A stretch of DNA of 64,000 nucleotides from Gramella jeungdoensis (GTDB lineage: Bacteria > Bacteroidota > Bacteroidia > Flavobacteriales > Flavobacteriaceae), in assembly GCF_023805255.1 (NCBI RefSeq), contig NZ_JAMSCK010000004.1:248001-312000 (forward strand), given 5' to 3'. The position numbers were made by a program, and so were the translations under genes. Positions within the stretch are counted from its first letter, which is position 1. The number at the start of each line of letters is the position of its first letter. Positions 42,787 through 51,684 of this stretch are shown in pieces. The notes under the pieces were generated by a model. It ran no database searches, had not been told where the DNA came from, and saw only the letters and a list, made by a program, of their open reading frames with translations.

Positions 42787-44598
42787 ATGAGCCTGGAAAT
42801 AATCATATTGTTTGCAATAATTGTGATTGTGATATTTCTTTTTTCTCTGGAAGTATTTCCTGTAGATAAGATCGCTTTCTTCATTATGGTTAGTCTTCTA
42901 CTAACAAATCTTGTTAGTCCTGAAGAGGCCATTTCAGGTTTTTCAAGCCCTGCAACCATTACCGTTCTGGCCCTTATGATCATTGCCATTGGTCTCGAGG
43001 ATAACGGCGTGATAGACTGGCTAACAGGCGGATTAAAGAAGCTCAGAGGTTTACCTCTTTTCTTAATGGTTCCGGTTTTTATGTTCATCGCAGGAGGCAT
43101 TTCGGCTTTTATTAATACCACCGCAGTTGTCCTGGTGTTTGTAAAGATAATTAATGAACTCTCGGTTAGATACGATATCCCGAACTCTAAGCTTCTTCTT
43201 CCTATTTCTTATGCCGGGATCATTGGGGGTAGCTGTACTTTGATGGGAACTTCAACAAACCTTATTGTTAATGCGGAGTCTGTAAAAAGAGGAGTGGAAC
43301 GCTTTGATTTCTTTGAATTTACATGGTTTGGCGGAATATTCCTGGTAATCACTATAACAATTGTGAGTTTTATGGTAAAGTTTCTACCTAGGAGTAAAAA
43401 GACTGATTTGGCCGCAGATTATGATCTGGATGAATTTATTACGAAAGTAATCGTTCCAAAAGGATCAGAACTAATCGGAAAGAGCCTGGAAGAAGTATTC
43501 GAACAAAAGGAAGATGAAATTGAAGTAGTAAGGTTAAAAAGAGAGAGCGTTATAAATGACCATCCGGGAAAATATACAACTTTAAAAGAAGGTGACCAGT
43601 TGCTTTTAAGATGTAGTATGGAGCAGCTCATCAAATTAAAAGAAACTAAAGACCTTACCATAATAAAAGACTCAGAGTACGAGGTGACATCTCCGGCCGA
43701 TAAGGAGGCTGAAAGTATTGAAGAGAACATCCAGGTGGTAGAGATCCTGATGCTTCCTAATTCACCATTAATAGGTAAAAGTATTAAGACCGTAGGCTGG
43801 TATGACCTTCATGGCGCAATGCCTTTAGCTATTAGAAAAAGAAGGAGTTTCAGGAATCCGGGGCGAAGGATTTTTGACAGGAAATCCGATGAGATTGAGC
43901 TAAGGGTTGGCGACCGATTGCTGGTAGAAGTTACCGAAAATGCGATGGAACAGTTAAAAAAAATGGATAACATCAGTATCTTACAGGAGTACCAGGATAT
44001 CGATGTTTCCACCAAATTAAAGAGAAATCTTTCATTTGGGATATTGCTGGTGGTGATTGGACTTTCAGCATTTTCTATTTTTCCTATTCTCAAAAGCGCA
44101 TTGATCGGTTGCTTTCTAATGATCTTTTTAAAGTGTATAGATCTGGGTAAAATCTATTCGCAGGTGAACTGGCAGATCATTTTCCTCCTTGCCGGTATGA
44201 TACCACTAGGTGTGGCTATGAATAATACCGGAGCTGATCAATGGTTATCGGAACACCTATTAAGATTATTTGATGACAAATCAGATTTTATAATTATTGG
44301 CCTGTTATTCTTTGTGACCATGTTCTTAAGCGGATTTGTTTCTAACAATGCAACTGCGATCATTATTACCCCAATAGCGATCACCATTGCCGCGAATCTA
44401 AAAATGGATCCCAAGCCTTTTATCCTAGCTGTCCTGTTTGCATCAAATTTCAGCTTTTTCACCCCTGTAGGTTACCAGACAAATACTATTATTTATGGGA
44501 TGGGTATCTACAGGTTTAAGCATTTCTTTATAATTGGTGGAGTTCTTTCTATCGTTTTATGGATCACGGCGACCATTCTGCTTTCAGGACAGTTATAA
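42787..44598 (+). CDS. SLC13-family anion permease with two RCK_C domains
   Basis: A 603-residue integral membrane protein. The first 200 residues and the last 190 form the SLC13/DASS transporter body: SPATITVLALMIIAIGLED (first re-entrant loop) and VSNNATAIIITPIAITIA (second). Two TrkA_C/RCK_C domains are inserted at about 215-300 and 310-405 (VPKGSELIGKSLEE and LPNSPLIGKSIKT). This architecture is common for putative sulfate, citrate or dicarboxylate carriers; substrate unknown. It is followed 25 bp later by a glycosyltransferase on the same strand. Confidence 0.9.
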   Translation: MSLEIIILFAIIVIVIFLFSLEVFPVDKIAFFIMVSLLLTNLVSPEEAISGFSSPATITVLALMIIAIGLEDNGVIDWLTGGLKKLRGLPLFLMVPVFMFIAGGISAFINTTAVVLVFVKIINELSVRYDIPNSKLLLPISYAGIIGGSCTLMGTSTNLIVNAESVKRGVERFDFFEFTWFGGIFLVITITIVSFMVKFLPRSKKTDLAADYDLDEFITKVIVPKGSELIGKSLEEVFEQKEDEIEVVRLKRESVINDHPGKYTTLKEGDQLLLRCSMEQLIKLKETKDLTIIKDSEYEVTSPADKEAESIEENIQVVEILMLPNSPLIGKSIKTVGWYDLHGAMPLAIRKRRSFRNPGRRIFDRKSDEIELRVGDRLLVEVTENAMEQLKKMDNISILQEYQDIDVSTKLKRNLSFGILLVVIGLSAFSIFPILKSALIGCFLMIFLKCIDLGKIYSQVNWQIIFLLAGMIPLGVAMNNTGADQWLSEHLLRLFDDKSDFIIIGLLFFVTMFLSGFVSNNATAIIITPIAITIAANLKMDPKPFILAVLFASNFSFFTPVGYQTNTIIYGMGIYRFKHFFIIGGVLSIVLWITATILLSGQL

Positions 44599-44622
44599 AA
44601 TGGTATTTTTGAAAAAAATTCA

Positions 44623-45861
44623 ATGTCAAGAGTACTTGTTATAGGTTATGTATGGCCTGAGCCCACTTCTTCGGCTGCGGGTACGCGTATGATGCAGCTA
44701 CTGAAATTCTTTAGAAACGATGGCTATGAGGTTCTATTTTCTACTACCACCCGGGAAACCGAAAACAAAGCCGATCTTGATTCGATAGGAATAAGAACGG
44801 AAAAAATAAAGCTGAACGATCCTGAATTTGATAAACTGCTGGAAGAATTTCAGCCAGATATGGTTCTGTTCGATCGGTTTATGATGGAAGAACAGTTTGG
44901 GTGGCGGGTCGATAATATGTGTCCGAAAGCCATAAAAATACTGGATACCGAAGATCTTCACTTTCTTCGGAAAGCTCGCGAGATTGCCTATAAAAAGAAT
45001 GAAAAGGCTGAGAAAATTTATTTTAATTCAGATCTTACCAAAAGAGAAATTGCGGCGATCTATCGCTGTGATCTAAGCCTTATTATTTCGGAAGCAGAGA
45101 TGAAACTGCTTCTTTCTGAATTCAGAATCCCAAAAGAAATTCTGCTTTACCTTCCTTATTTAATTGAGAATATCTCGGAAAGTGAATATAAGGATTTGCC
45201 AGATTTTGAAGAGCGTAATGATTTTATAAGTATCGGTAATTTTTTACATGAGCCCAACTGGAATGCGGTATTATATATAAAGGAAAAAATATGGCCACAA
45301 ATACGAAAGAAATTACCCGAAGCGAAAATGCAGATTTACGGAGCATATGCTACCGAAAAGGTCTATAATCTACATGATGAGAAATCGGGTTTTATAGTAA
45401 ATGGTCAGGCCGAAGATTCTTCAGAAGTGATGCAAAAAGCAAGGATTTGCCTGGCTCCTATCCGGTTCGGAGCCGGATTAAAAGGCAAGCTCATCGAAGC
45501 TATGCAGAATGGAACTCCATCAGTCACAACCAGCATTGGTGCTGAAGGTATAAATTCTGAATTATCCTGGAATGGTTTTATTGCAGATTCTGAGAATGAA
45601 TTTATCGCCAGGGCCGTTGAGCTCTATTCTGAAAAAAACCTTTGGAGACAGAAACAAATTACGGGCTTTGAGATCATCAACTCGCGTTTCAGCAAAGAGC
45701 AATTTGAAAGTAACTTAAAAAGCCGACTGGAAGAGATAAAAAACAATATTGTAGCTCACAGGCGCATGAATTTTACAGGAGAAATGCTAAAACATCATCT
45801 GCATAAAAGCACCTATTTCATGTCGAGGTTCATCGAAGAAAAGAATCGTAACAGAAATTAA
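44623..45861 (+). CDS. glycosyltransferase (GT4-type)
   Basis: A 412-residue GT-B fold transferase. The N-terminal part starts MSRVLVIGYVWPEPTSSAAGTRM and the C-terminal donor site contains APIRFGAGLKGKLIEAMQNGTPSVTTSIGAEG, the E-x7-E-like motif of GT4 (Lys/Arg and Glu at the nucleotide-sugar site). Cytoplasmic. The acceptor is unknown: it is not in an obvious capsule or LPS cluster. A TATTTTTG box at 44604-44611, just 12 bp before the start codon, hints at its own promoter with a very short leader. A terminator follows. Confidence 0.85.
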   Translation: MSRVLVIGYVWPEPTSSAAGTRMMQLLKFFRNDGYEVLFSTTTRETENKADLDSIGIRTEKIKLNDPEFDKLLEEFQPDMVLFDRFMMEEQFGWRVDNMCPKAIKILDTEDLHFLRKAREIAYKKNEKAEKIYFNSDLTKREIAAIYRCDLSLIISEAEMKLLLSEFRIPKEILLYLPYLIENISESEYKDLPDFEERNDFISIGNFLHEPNWNAVLYIKEKIWPQIRKKLPEAKMQIYGAYATEKVYNLHDEKSGFIVNGQAEDSSEVMQKARICLAPIRFGAGLKGKLIEAMQNGTPSVTTSIGAEGINSELSWNGFIADSENEFIARAVELYSEKNLWRQKQITGFEIINSRFSKEQFESNLKSRLEEIKNNIVAHRRMNFTGEMLKHHLHKSTYFMSRFIEEKNRNRN

Positions 45862-45863
45862 AA

Positions 45864-45898
45864 AAACCGCCGGTAGATAAAGCTTCCCGACGGTTTTT
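45864..45898 (+). terminator. intrinsic terminator after the glycosyltransferase
   Basis: A 10-bp stem AAACCGCCGG / CCGACGGTTT with one C-A mismatch and a 12-nt loop, followed by a T run; it begins 2 bp after the stop and can also end transcripts of the convergent lysC. Confidence 0.72.
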
Positions 45899-45939
45899 CA
45901 CTACACAAAAAACAGTTTAACTAAATTTTACACAAACCA

Positions 45940-47274
45940 CTAAACTGATTTAACCAAATTAACCTCAAATAATTTTTCATTCAATTTTCTCAATACCTCG
46001 ATCTTATGTTTGGTATCTACTAAAAGGGAAATGTTGTTGTTACTTCCACCGTAAGAGATCATTCTCACTGGCACATCCTGTAGGATCTCAAACAATCTGG
46101 AGGTTCCTTTATCTTCTATAAGCCCCTCTCCTACCACACAAATGATACTATGGCTGTAATCAACGCTTATTTCTCCATATTGCTCCAGTTCAGAAATTAT
46201 AAGTTCAAGGTTACGTACATCATCAATAGTCAATGAAATAGCGATCTCTGAAGTGGTGATCATATCGATGGCGGTCTCATACTTATCAAAGACCTCGAAT
46301 ATCTTTTTCAGAAATCCGTGTGCCATTAGCATACGGTTAGATTTGATTTTTATCGCAGTAATATCATCTTTAGCTGAAATTGCCTTAAGCCCCTTTTTTT
46401 CTGCCAGGGCACTGATACAAGTCCCATCGGCATCGGGTGTAAAGGTGTTCTTCAGATATACGGGAATGTTCTTTCCGATTATCGGTGAAATGGTCTGGGG
46501 ATGAAGGATTTTGGCACCAAAATAAGCAAGCTCTGCAGCCTCTTCAAAACTAAGCTGTGCCACAGCATGAGTATTATCTACAAAGCGGGGATCATTATTG
46601 TGTAAACCACTGATGTCTGTCCAGATCTGAATTTCTGAAGCTCTGATGGCGGCTCCCAGGATGGTTGCTGTATAATCGCTACCTCCTCTTTTCAGGGTAC
46701 TTACTTTATTATTTCTGTCCAGTCGAACAAAGCCCTGTGTTATGAAGATATCATTCGCTTCAGAATTTTTCAGTGCATCATTCAAAAGCTCTCCCACATA
46801 ACCGGTATCCGGATTTTCCAGGTTTGAAATATGCATGAAATCCCTGGCATCCAGTAAAGTGTTTCCTATATTTTCCTCTTTCAGATAAGAACTGAAAATA
46901 AAAGTTAAAAGACTTTCACCATTGGTCAGGATCCTGGCCTCCAGTTCATCAGTCCAGCTTTCGCTGCAACTCGCCTGCAAAATTTCAAGCTGAGCAGCTA
47001 TAACCGATTTGATCTCCTTCCTGGCAGAAGAACTTTCAACAAGTTCATCTATTAATTCAAAATGTTTCTCCCGTAAGGCTCTTATATTTTCAAAAATCAC
47101 ATTAACCTTTCCGGTTTGCACGGCGGCGGAGATCTCCACCAACTGATTCGTAACACCAGACATTGCTGATAGCACAAGCAGTTTAGACCCAGAACGGGTA
47201 GAAATAATGTTTTTTACATTTCTGATACTCGCAGCAGATCCTACAGAAGTACCTCCAAATTTTAATACTTTCAT
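45940..47274 (-). CDS. lysC: aspartate kinase
   Basis: A 444-residue monofunctional aspartokinase, the first step to lysine, threonine, methionine and diaminopimelate (cell-wall) synthesis. The amino-acid kinase domain begins KFGGTSVGSAASIRN, and contains RGGSDYTATILGAAI (about 208-222) with the Asp/Thr substrate pocket. The C-terminal 140 residues hold two ACT domains, including NRMLMAHGFLKKIFEVFDKY and NNISLLVDTKHK, which bind lysine or threonine for feedback inhibition. It lacks a fused homoserine dehydrogenase. The divergent gene at 47375 starts 100 bp away. Confidence 0.95.
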   Translation of the reverse strand: MKVLKFGGTSVGSAASIRNVKNIISTRSGSKLLVLSAMSGVTNQLVEISAAVQTGKVNVIFENIRALREKHFELIDELVESSSARKEIKSVIAAQLEILQASCSESWTDELEARILTNGESLLTFIFSSYLKEENIGNTLLDARDFMHISNLENPDTGYVGELLNDALKNSEANDIFITQGFVRLDRNNKVSTLKRGGSDYTATILGAAIRASEIQIWTDISGLHNNDPRFVDNTHAVAQLSFEEAAELAYFGAKILHPQTISPIIGKNIPVYLKNTFTPDADGTCISALAEKKGLKAISAKDDITAIKIKSNRMLMAHGFLKKIFEVFDKYETAIDMITTSEIAISLTIDDVRNLELIISELEQYGEISVDYSHSIICVVGEGLIEDKGTSRLFEILQDVPVRMISYGGSNNNISLLVDTKHKIEVLRKLNEKLFEVNLVKSV

Positions 47275-47343
47275 AACCAGTAAATTCCGGGTGCATAGAT
47301 ATCATGAAACAAAAATCAGGCAAAAATTATATCTCATTTTATA

Positions 47344-47361
47344 TACATTTGTACAAAATGT
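47344..47361 (+). promoter_or_regulatory. -7 box and overlapping inverted repeat before the ACT-like gene
   Basis: TACATTTG at 47344-47351 matches the TAnnTTTG consensus 23 bp before the start codon at 47375. The inverted repeat ACATTT-5 nt-AAATGT (47345-47361) overlaps it, so a repressor could block this promoter. It also lies 70 bp from the lysC start. Confidence 0.45.
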
Positions 47362-47374
47362 TTAATAATTAACA

Positions 47375-48019
47375 ATGAAGACGATCACTACCTGTGTACA
47401 TGACATTATAAGGCATCAACCATTTCTGGATGACGCTATAGCAAGAGATATTGTAAACTTCAGCGGGCTTGCCGCCGATATTCAGCCACAAGTAGAAAAG
47501 GAAATGAGGAAACCTGTAAAACAGGGCAGCATCATTATGGCCTTACGGAGATATGCCCCAAGCCGGACAAAAATCAATATGCGCAGTTTAAGAGAAATGG
47601 GAGATATCATTGTTAGATCGGGCATTACCGAATATACTTTTTTGAATTCCAAAACAATCATCTCAAATAAAGCCCGGCTGCTTGAGGCGGTTAAAGACCA
47701 GACAGGAGTTTATCTTAACTATTCAAGTAACTACCAGGAAAGTAATATTCTTGTTTCTTCTACACTTACAGATCTGGTTGAAAAATGTTTCAGGAATGAG
47801 GTAAGAGTATCTGTAAAAGATGAACTGTCCTCTATTACAATCGCCCTGCCACAAAACAGCTCACAAACAGTAGGACTATATTTTTACATTTTTAAGCTAC
47901 TGGCTTATGAAGGTATTCCTGTTTTTGAAATGATCTCTACCTCCAATTATTTTGCTCTTTTTCTGGAGAAAGAATATGTGAACAAAGCCTTTTTACTTAT
48001 GAATGAGATCAAACAATAA
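47375..48019 (+). CDS. ACT-domain-like protein divergent from lysC
   Basis: A 214-residue cytoplasmic protein. The N-terminal 100 residues look like a helix-turn-helix or helical dimer region (QGSIIMALRRYAP, KINMRSLREMGDIIVR), and the C-terminal part (about 105-214) has a repeated beta-alpha-beta pattern (SSITIALPQNSSQTVGLYFYIFKLL then GIPVFEMISTSNYFALFLEKE) that resembles ACT domains. Its position next to lysC suggests an amino-acid-responsive regulator of aspartate metabolism. This is inference: I do not recognise the family. Confidence 0.6.
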   Translation: MKTITTCVHDIIRHQPFLDDAIARDIVNFSGLAADIQPQVEKEMRKPVKQGSIIMALRRYAPSRTKINMRSLREMGDIIVRSGITEYTFLNSKTIISNKARLLEAVKDQTGVYLNYSSNYQESNILVSSTLTDLVEKCFRNEVRVSVKDELSSITIALPQNSSQTVGLYFYIFKLLAYEGIPVFEMISTSNYFALFLEKEYVNKAFLLMNEIKQ

Positions 48020-48020
48020 T

Positions 48021-48173
48021 TTACCAGTATTCATAATAAACACCAACCATAGCTATGATGGTAAGTAATATGATAACCGCTATTGCAATGTAGATGCTTT
48101 TGTTTTTCCCTTTTTGAAATCTCTGTAGAATCTCAATAGGTGACTCCTTATCTTCTTTTTCTATGTTCACCAT
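48021..48173 (-). CDS. 50-residue single-pass membrane microprotein
   Basis: A 50-codon frame (ATG at 48173, TAA at 48021-48023) just 1 bp past the stop of the ACT-like gene, in the opposite direction. It has a polar N-terminal half with acidic and lysine residues (about 1-26), then one strong membrane segment of about 18 residues (IAIAVIILLTIIAMVGV), ending YYEYW. The layout resembles small flavobacterial transmembrane proteins. No homologue was recognised. Codon use and a stop-to-stop spacing typical of a real gene favour expression. Confidence 0.55.
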   Translation of the reverse strand: MVNIEKEDKESPIEILQRFQKGKNKSIYIAIAVIILLTIIAMVGVYYEYW

Positions 48174-48308
48174 AATTTTGGTTGGTTTGGAAAACGGGCA
48201 CTAATATACTAAAAATCAATATCTTAAAAGGAATGGAATTTAAAGTTTTCCTAATATTCTTAGGTCAAAATACCTTAGTTGCTATTTTTAAAAAGTAAAT
48301 ATGAAAGT

Positions 48309-48440
48309 ATGAAAAGTATTTTGAGAGCCCTGCTGGCCGGCTGGGGAGCAAAGAAACTTGGCAGCGGATGCGGTTGCGTAGGAATTATAGTTGTTTTTAT
48401 AATACTATGGATCCTTCTGGGCTATCTGGGTCTTTCCTGA
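48309..48440 (+). CDS. 43-residue small membrane protein (glycine/cysteine-rich)
   Basis: A 43-codon frame starting ATG 48309 (MKSILRALLAGWGAKKLGSGCG) with a GCGC motif followed by a strongly hydrophobic segment (about 25-41). Its TGA ends at 48440, directly next to the stop codon of the convergent channel gene (48441). Similar short proteins with an AGWGAKKLG-like basic start and a hydrophobic tail are familiar from Flavobacteria, but I cannot name the family. Expression is probable, not shown. Confidence 0.62.
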   Translation: MKSILRALLAGWGAKKLGSGCGCVGIIVVFIILWILLGYLGLS

Positions 48441-49511
48441 TTAATTATAATCATTTATTAGTGTGCTCCATTCCATGGTCTTCAATGTTTTTACAAGAAT
48501 CGGGTTAATTTGTTTTAGAAGCTCAGAATCCCTGGGAAACGCATAACTGTAGTAATCCTTTTTAAGGCTGTGCCCGAGAATTTCAAGATCATCTGACAAA
48601 TTCTGCCTTTGGATTTCATATTTCAAAATAGGCTCATCATATACGAAAAGAGCGGTTTCTTTATTTAGAAGCGCCTCAATACCGGCTCTACCATTCTTCA
48701 CCAGATTAGTTTCAATCCTGTACAAATCCATCAATTCCTGTGAACTGGAACTGCTAACTGTGGTAACATCAAATCTTTCCAGGTCCTGTATTCCAGTAAT
48801 TTCATCATTTATACTGCTTACGGTAAGTGAAGAAGCGATCCCTGCCGTAAAACTTGAAATAATGATCACAGCCATAAACATCCAGATAAGCCCAATTATC
48901 CTTCCACCCGTGGTTCGGGGTGATTTATCTCCATAGCCAACCGTGGTCATGGTTACGGCACTCCACCAAAAACCCTGCATTATTCCTTTAAATTTACCTC
49001 CAAACTCTTCGTGATTCTTCCTTCTTTCAAATAGCCACACCAGGAAACCAAAAATGAATATGACAAATAATAGAAGGAATACCACAGAAAAGAAATCCCA
49101 GCTAAAAAAATTCTTCAGATGCTTCAGAAGGCTCGATTCCTGGCGTTTAGCCACGCTGGTATGTGAGATGAAATAAGGTTGGGAAAAATCCATTATTTTC
49201 ATTCGCTGATCGGTAACCGTTATCGGATTCACGCTCAGGTCAATTTCTCCTGTTTCGAGAGCATTCAGTAAGCTTTGAAGGTCTTCATATTCCTTGAATT
49301 CATATTCGGCCTGCAGCTCTTCATTTACAAGTTTCCATGATGCTATACTTAATCCCGAATACCCATTAGGCTGTTTTTCAACGAAAGGAGGGGTTTCTGT
49401 TATACCTATTATTAATTTACCATCTTCTGGCAAAGTATCATTCTGAGATATACCATTTTGTGCGATTAGGAAAATTAATATGAGAAAAAGAAAACGTGGA
49501 GTATAAAGCAT
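48441..49511 (-). CDS. GluR0-like ligand-gated potassium channel
   Basis: A 356-residue protein with the prokaryotic ionotropic glutamate receptor plan. Signal peptide at 1-22; the S1 half of a periplasmic solute-binding fold at about 30-125 (TETPPFVEKQPNGYSGLSI); a membrane segment at about 140-161; a re-entrant pore with the potassium selectivity filter TVGYGD at 190-195; a second membrane segment at about 205-229; then the S2 half (about 235-356). The order S1-TM-pore-TM-S2 is that of GluR0. Ligand is probably an amino acid, unproven. It is convergent with the 43-residue gene; the 3D lipoprotein lies 53 bp upstream. Confidence 0.92.
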   Translation of the reverse strand: MLYTPRFLFLILIFLIAQNGISQNDTLPEDGKLIIGITETPPFVEKQPNGYSGLSIASWKLVNEELQAEYEFKEYEDLQSLLNALETGEIDLSVNPITVTDQRMKIMDFSQPYFISHTSVAKRQESSLLKHLKNFFSWDFFSVVFLLLFVIFIFGFLVWLFERRKNHEEFGGKFKGIMQGFWWSAVTMTTVGYGDKSPRTTGGRIIGLIWMFMAVIIISSFTAGIASSLTVSSINDEITGIQDLERFDVTTVSSSSSQELMDLYRIETNLVKNGRAGIEALLNKETALFVYDEPILKYEIQRQNLSDDLEILGHSLKKDYYSYAFPRDSELLKQINPILVKTLKTMEWSTLINDYN

Positions 49512-49564
49512 TAGGTTATAATTTATAAGACCCGAAAATATAATATTTAGTAATTAAACTAAAA

Positions 49565-50023
49565 TCACTTTTTTGTAGTGTCTTTTTTGAAGATATAAGC
49601 CATATTAACCTTTTTCCTTCCAAATTTCCTTGCACGGGTAATATCCTCGCCCATATAAATATCTATACGAGTTCTCCAGCGATAGTGCATTTTGTCCTTC
49701 ACAAGGAAAATACTATCAAAACCTTCGATCTTAACCTTAGAATTATGCTCCAGCCCCATTCTGATAAGGTCACGGGAAACCGCAATGGCATTCATTCCTG
49801 GTTTAAGGGTATCACCCCAGGCGGTAATCCTGGGGTCATCCTCTGTTTGATAGTGAACCGAATTGTATGCAGTAGCGGTAACACAAATGGTATCCCAGTC
49901 AACTTCAGGTCCTTTATCCTTAATCCTTTTGCATGCGGGTAAAATGATCAGAATTAACAACGCAATACATAACTTAAAGAAATAAGTGCTTATTAGGTTA
50001 TGAAATTTCTGGCATGATCGCAT
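49565..50023 (-). CDS. 3D-domain lipoprotein
   Basis: A 152-residue lipoprotein with a lipobox ILPAC (Cys at residue 31). The mature part is a 3D (Asp-Asp-Asp) domain: ATAYNSVHYQTEDDPRITAWGD, IAVSRDLIRMG and TRIDIYMGEDITRARKFG supply the three conserved Asp positions. The domain is related to the catalytic barrel of MltA-type lytic transglycosylases, so a role in peptidoglycan cleavage is likely. It follows the oxidoreductase gene with a 6-bp gap, in the same direction. Confidence 0.85.
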   Translation of the reverse strand: MRSCQKFHNLISTYFFKLCIALLILIILPACKRIKDKGPEVDWDTICVTATAYNSVHYQTEDDPRITAWGDTLKPGMNAIAVSRDLIRMGLEHNSKVKIEGFDSIFLVKDKMHYRWRTRIDIYMGEDITRARKFGRKKVNMAYIFKKDTTKK

Positions 50024-50029
50024 AAATAT

Positions 50030-51496
50030 CTATAAGGTGAAACCATCAGGATAATCTCGTTTTACAAACCGGTTAGCCTCATCGAAGTTTGTTACTTTCA
50101 TATTTTCAGCATCCCAGAGCATTTTTATATCCCTTCCAGGATAGTAGATCTCTTTTTCACCTTTCTCATTCTTTCTACTCTTTTGAATATCATATCCTCT
50201 TATAGCAAGATTTGCTATCAAAAGAGTTTCGGTTAAAGGACCCGCGATTTCAAAAGGTGAACTCAGTTGTTTATTACCATAACCGGCTATGGCACCTTCT
50301 ACCCACTGTGCATAATGCCCATCGGTTCCGCCCGGGACACGCTCGTATTTTTGAGGTACATTTACTTCATCGGTTTTGGAAGTTGGTAGTAACCTCGGGT
50401 TAGCTCCATAAGTTCCACACATCATCTTTCCTTTAGAACCAATAATAAGAGCTCCATTTCCTCCGTCTCCAAAAGTTTCATCGGGACCAAGTTCTTCCGG
50501 TCGCATGGGTTTTATTCCACCGTCCATCCAGTGAAGTGTTATATCTTCAGAATTCTCTTCTTTGCCATCAAATTTCATAATCACATGACTTGAAGGCGGA
50601 CAGGATTCCGGGAAATAACCTCTTTTAAACTCATCAACATATACGCTACCCACGCTGCATTCCACTTCTTTTGGATATTTCAGGCCGAGTACGCTAAAAG
50701 GAGGTTCAATTAAGTGGCACCCCATATCTCCTAAGGCTCCGGTACCATAATCCCACCATCCACGCCAGTTGAAGGGTACCAGGCCGTCAACATATTCTTT
50801 ATAAGGAGCTGTGCCAAGCCATAATTTCCAGTCGAGTTCAGAAGGTATAGGTGAAGATTTTTTAGGCCATGGAATACCTTGGGGCCAGACTGGCCTGTTA
50901 GTCCAGACGTAAACTTCATTAACTTCGCCTATAAGTCCGGCATCGTACCATTCTTTCATTTTTCTAACTCCGTCACCCGAAGCGCCCTGGTTACCCATTT
51001 GAGTGACAACCTTATACCTGTCGGCCGCCTCTGTGAGTTTACGGGCCTCGTATATATCGTGAGTAAGTGGTTTTTGAACATATACATGTTTACCCAGTTC
51101 CATGGCGGCCATGGTCTGTACTGCATGGTTATGATCTGGAGTTGAAACCGACACGGCATCGAAATTCTTTGATTCCTTTTCAATCAATTCTCTATAGTCC
51201 TTGTAATATTTAGCTTTCGGAAATCTTTTTCTTGAAGTGGCTGCACGACGATCGTCCACATCACATAAAAAGGCGATTTCGGCCTTTCCACTTTCATAAA
51301 AACTCTGGATATCACTTTGTCCCTTCCCACCTACACCAATACCGGCGATTAAAAGTTTATCACTAGGAGCAACATATCCCGGGCCTCCAAGGACATATCT
51401 GGGAACAATGGTGAATGCTCCTCCTACAATTGCCGATTTTTTGATAAAATCCCGACGGGAATCCTTGGCTGAGTCTTTAAAAGTGGTTTTTTTCAT
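50030..51496 (-). CDS. Tat-exported Gfo/Idh/MocA family oxidoreductase
   Basis: A 488-residue protein. I use ATG 51496 (MKKTTFKDSAKDSRRDF), placing the twin-arginine motif SRRDFIKKS near residue 14; the longer frame from 51526 would put ten hydrophobic residues in front. The Rossmann GIGVGGKG lies at about 55, the EKP-like catalytic motif appears as VQKPLTH (about 140-146), and the substrate domain includes GALGDMGCHLIEPPF. Members oxidise or reduce sugars with NAD(P); Tat export fits periplasmic glycoside-processing types seen in Bacteroidota. The nearby genes give no polysaccharide context, so the sugar is unknown. Confidence 0.9.
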   Translation of the reverse strand: MKKTTFKDSAKDSRRDFIKKSAIVGGAFTIVPRYVLGGPGYVAPSDKLLIAGIGVGGKGQSDIQSFYESGKAEIAFLCDVDDRRAATSRKRFPKAKYYKDYRELIEKESKNFDAVSVSTPDHNHAVQTMAAMELGKHVYVQKPLTHDIYEARKLTEAADRYKVVTQMGNQGASGDGVRKMKEWYDAGLIGEVNEVYVWTNRPVWPQGIPWPKKSSPIPSELDWKLWLGTAPYKEYVDGLVPFNWRGWWDYGTGALGDMGCHLIEPPFSVLGLKYPKEVECSVGSVYVDEFKRGYFPESCPPSSHVIMKFDGKEENSEDITLHWMDGGIKPMRPEELGPDETFGDGGNGALIIGSKGKMMCGTYGANPRLLPTSKTDEVNVPQKYERVPGGTDGHYAQWVEGAIAGYGNKQLSSPFEIAGPLTETLLIANLAIRGYDIQKSRKNEKGEKEIYYPGRDIKMLWDAENMKVTNFDEANRFVKRDYPDGFTL

Positions 51497-51594
51497 GAAT
51501 AAAAGAAATTTAAGTTTTTGAGACAATTAATAAGAAGTCCCAATTTAAATAAAATATGACAAAATGTATCATAATCGGATAATCTGTCGGGTTA

Positions 51595-51625
51595 TTTGGG
51601 TTTCGGCAGGATACTTGTACATTTG
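51595..51625 (+). promoter_or_regulatory. full Bacteroidota-type promoter for the FKBP gene
   Basis: TTTG at 51595-51598 and TACATTTG at 51618-51625, separated by 19 bp, match the TTTG-N17-23-TAnnTTTG consensus exactly. Transcription would start about 51632, giving a leader of some 53 nt. Confidence 0.72.
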
Positions 51626-51684
51626 CAGCTTTAAATGGCTGAAAATGAATTTACAGCCGAAATTTTAATAGAAAATATATTTTT

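Noticed and set aside
48441-49511. Simple amino-acid ABC transporter binding protein
   Set aside because: The solute-binding fold is split by two membrane segments and a TVGYGD selectivity filter, so it is a channel.
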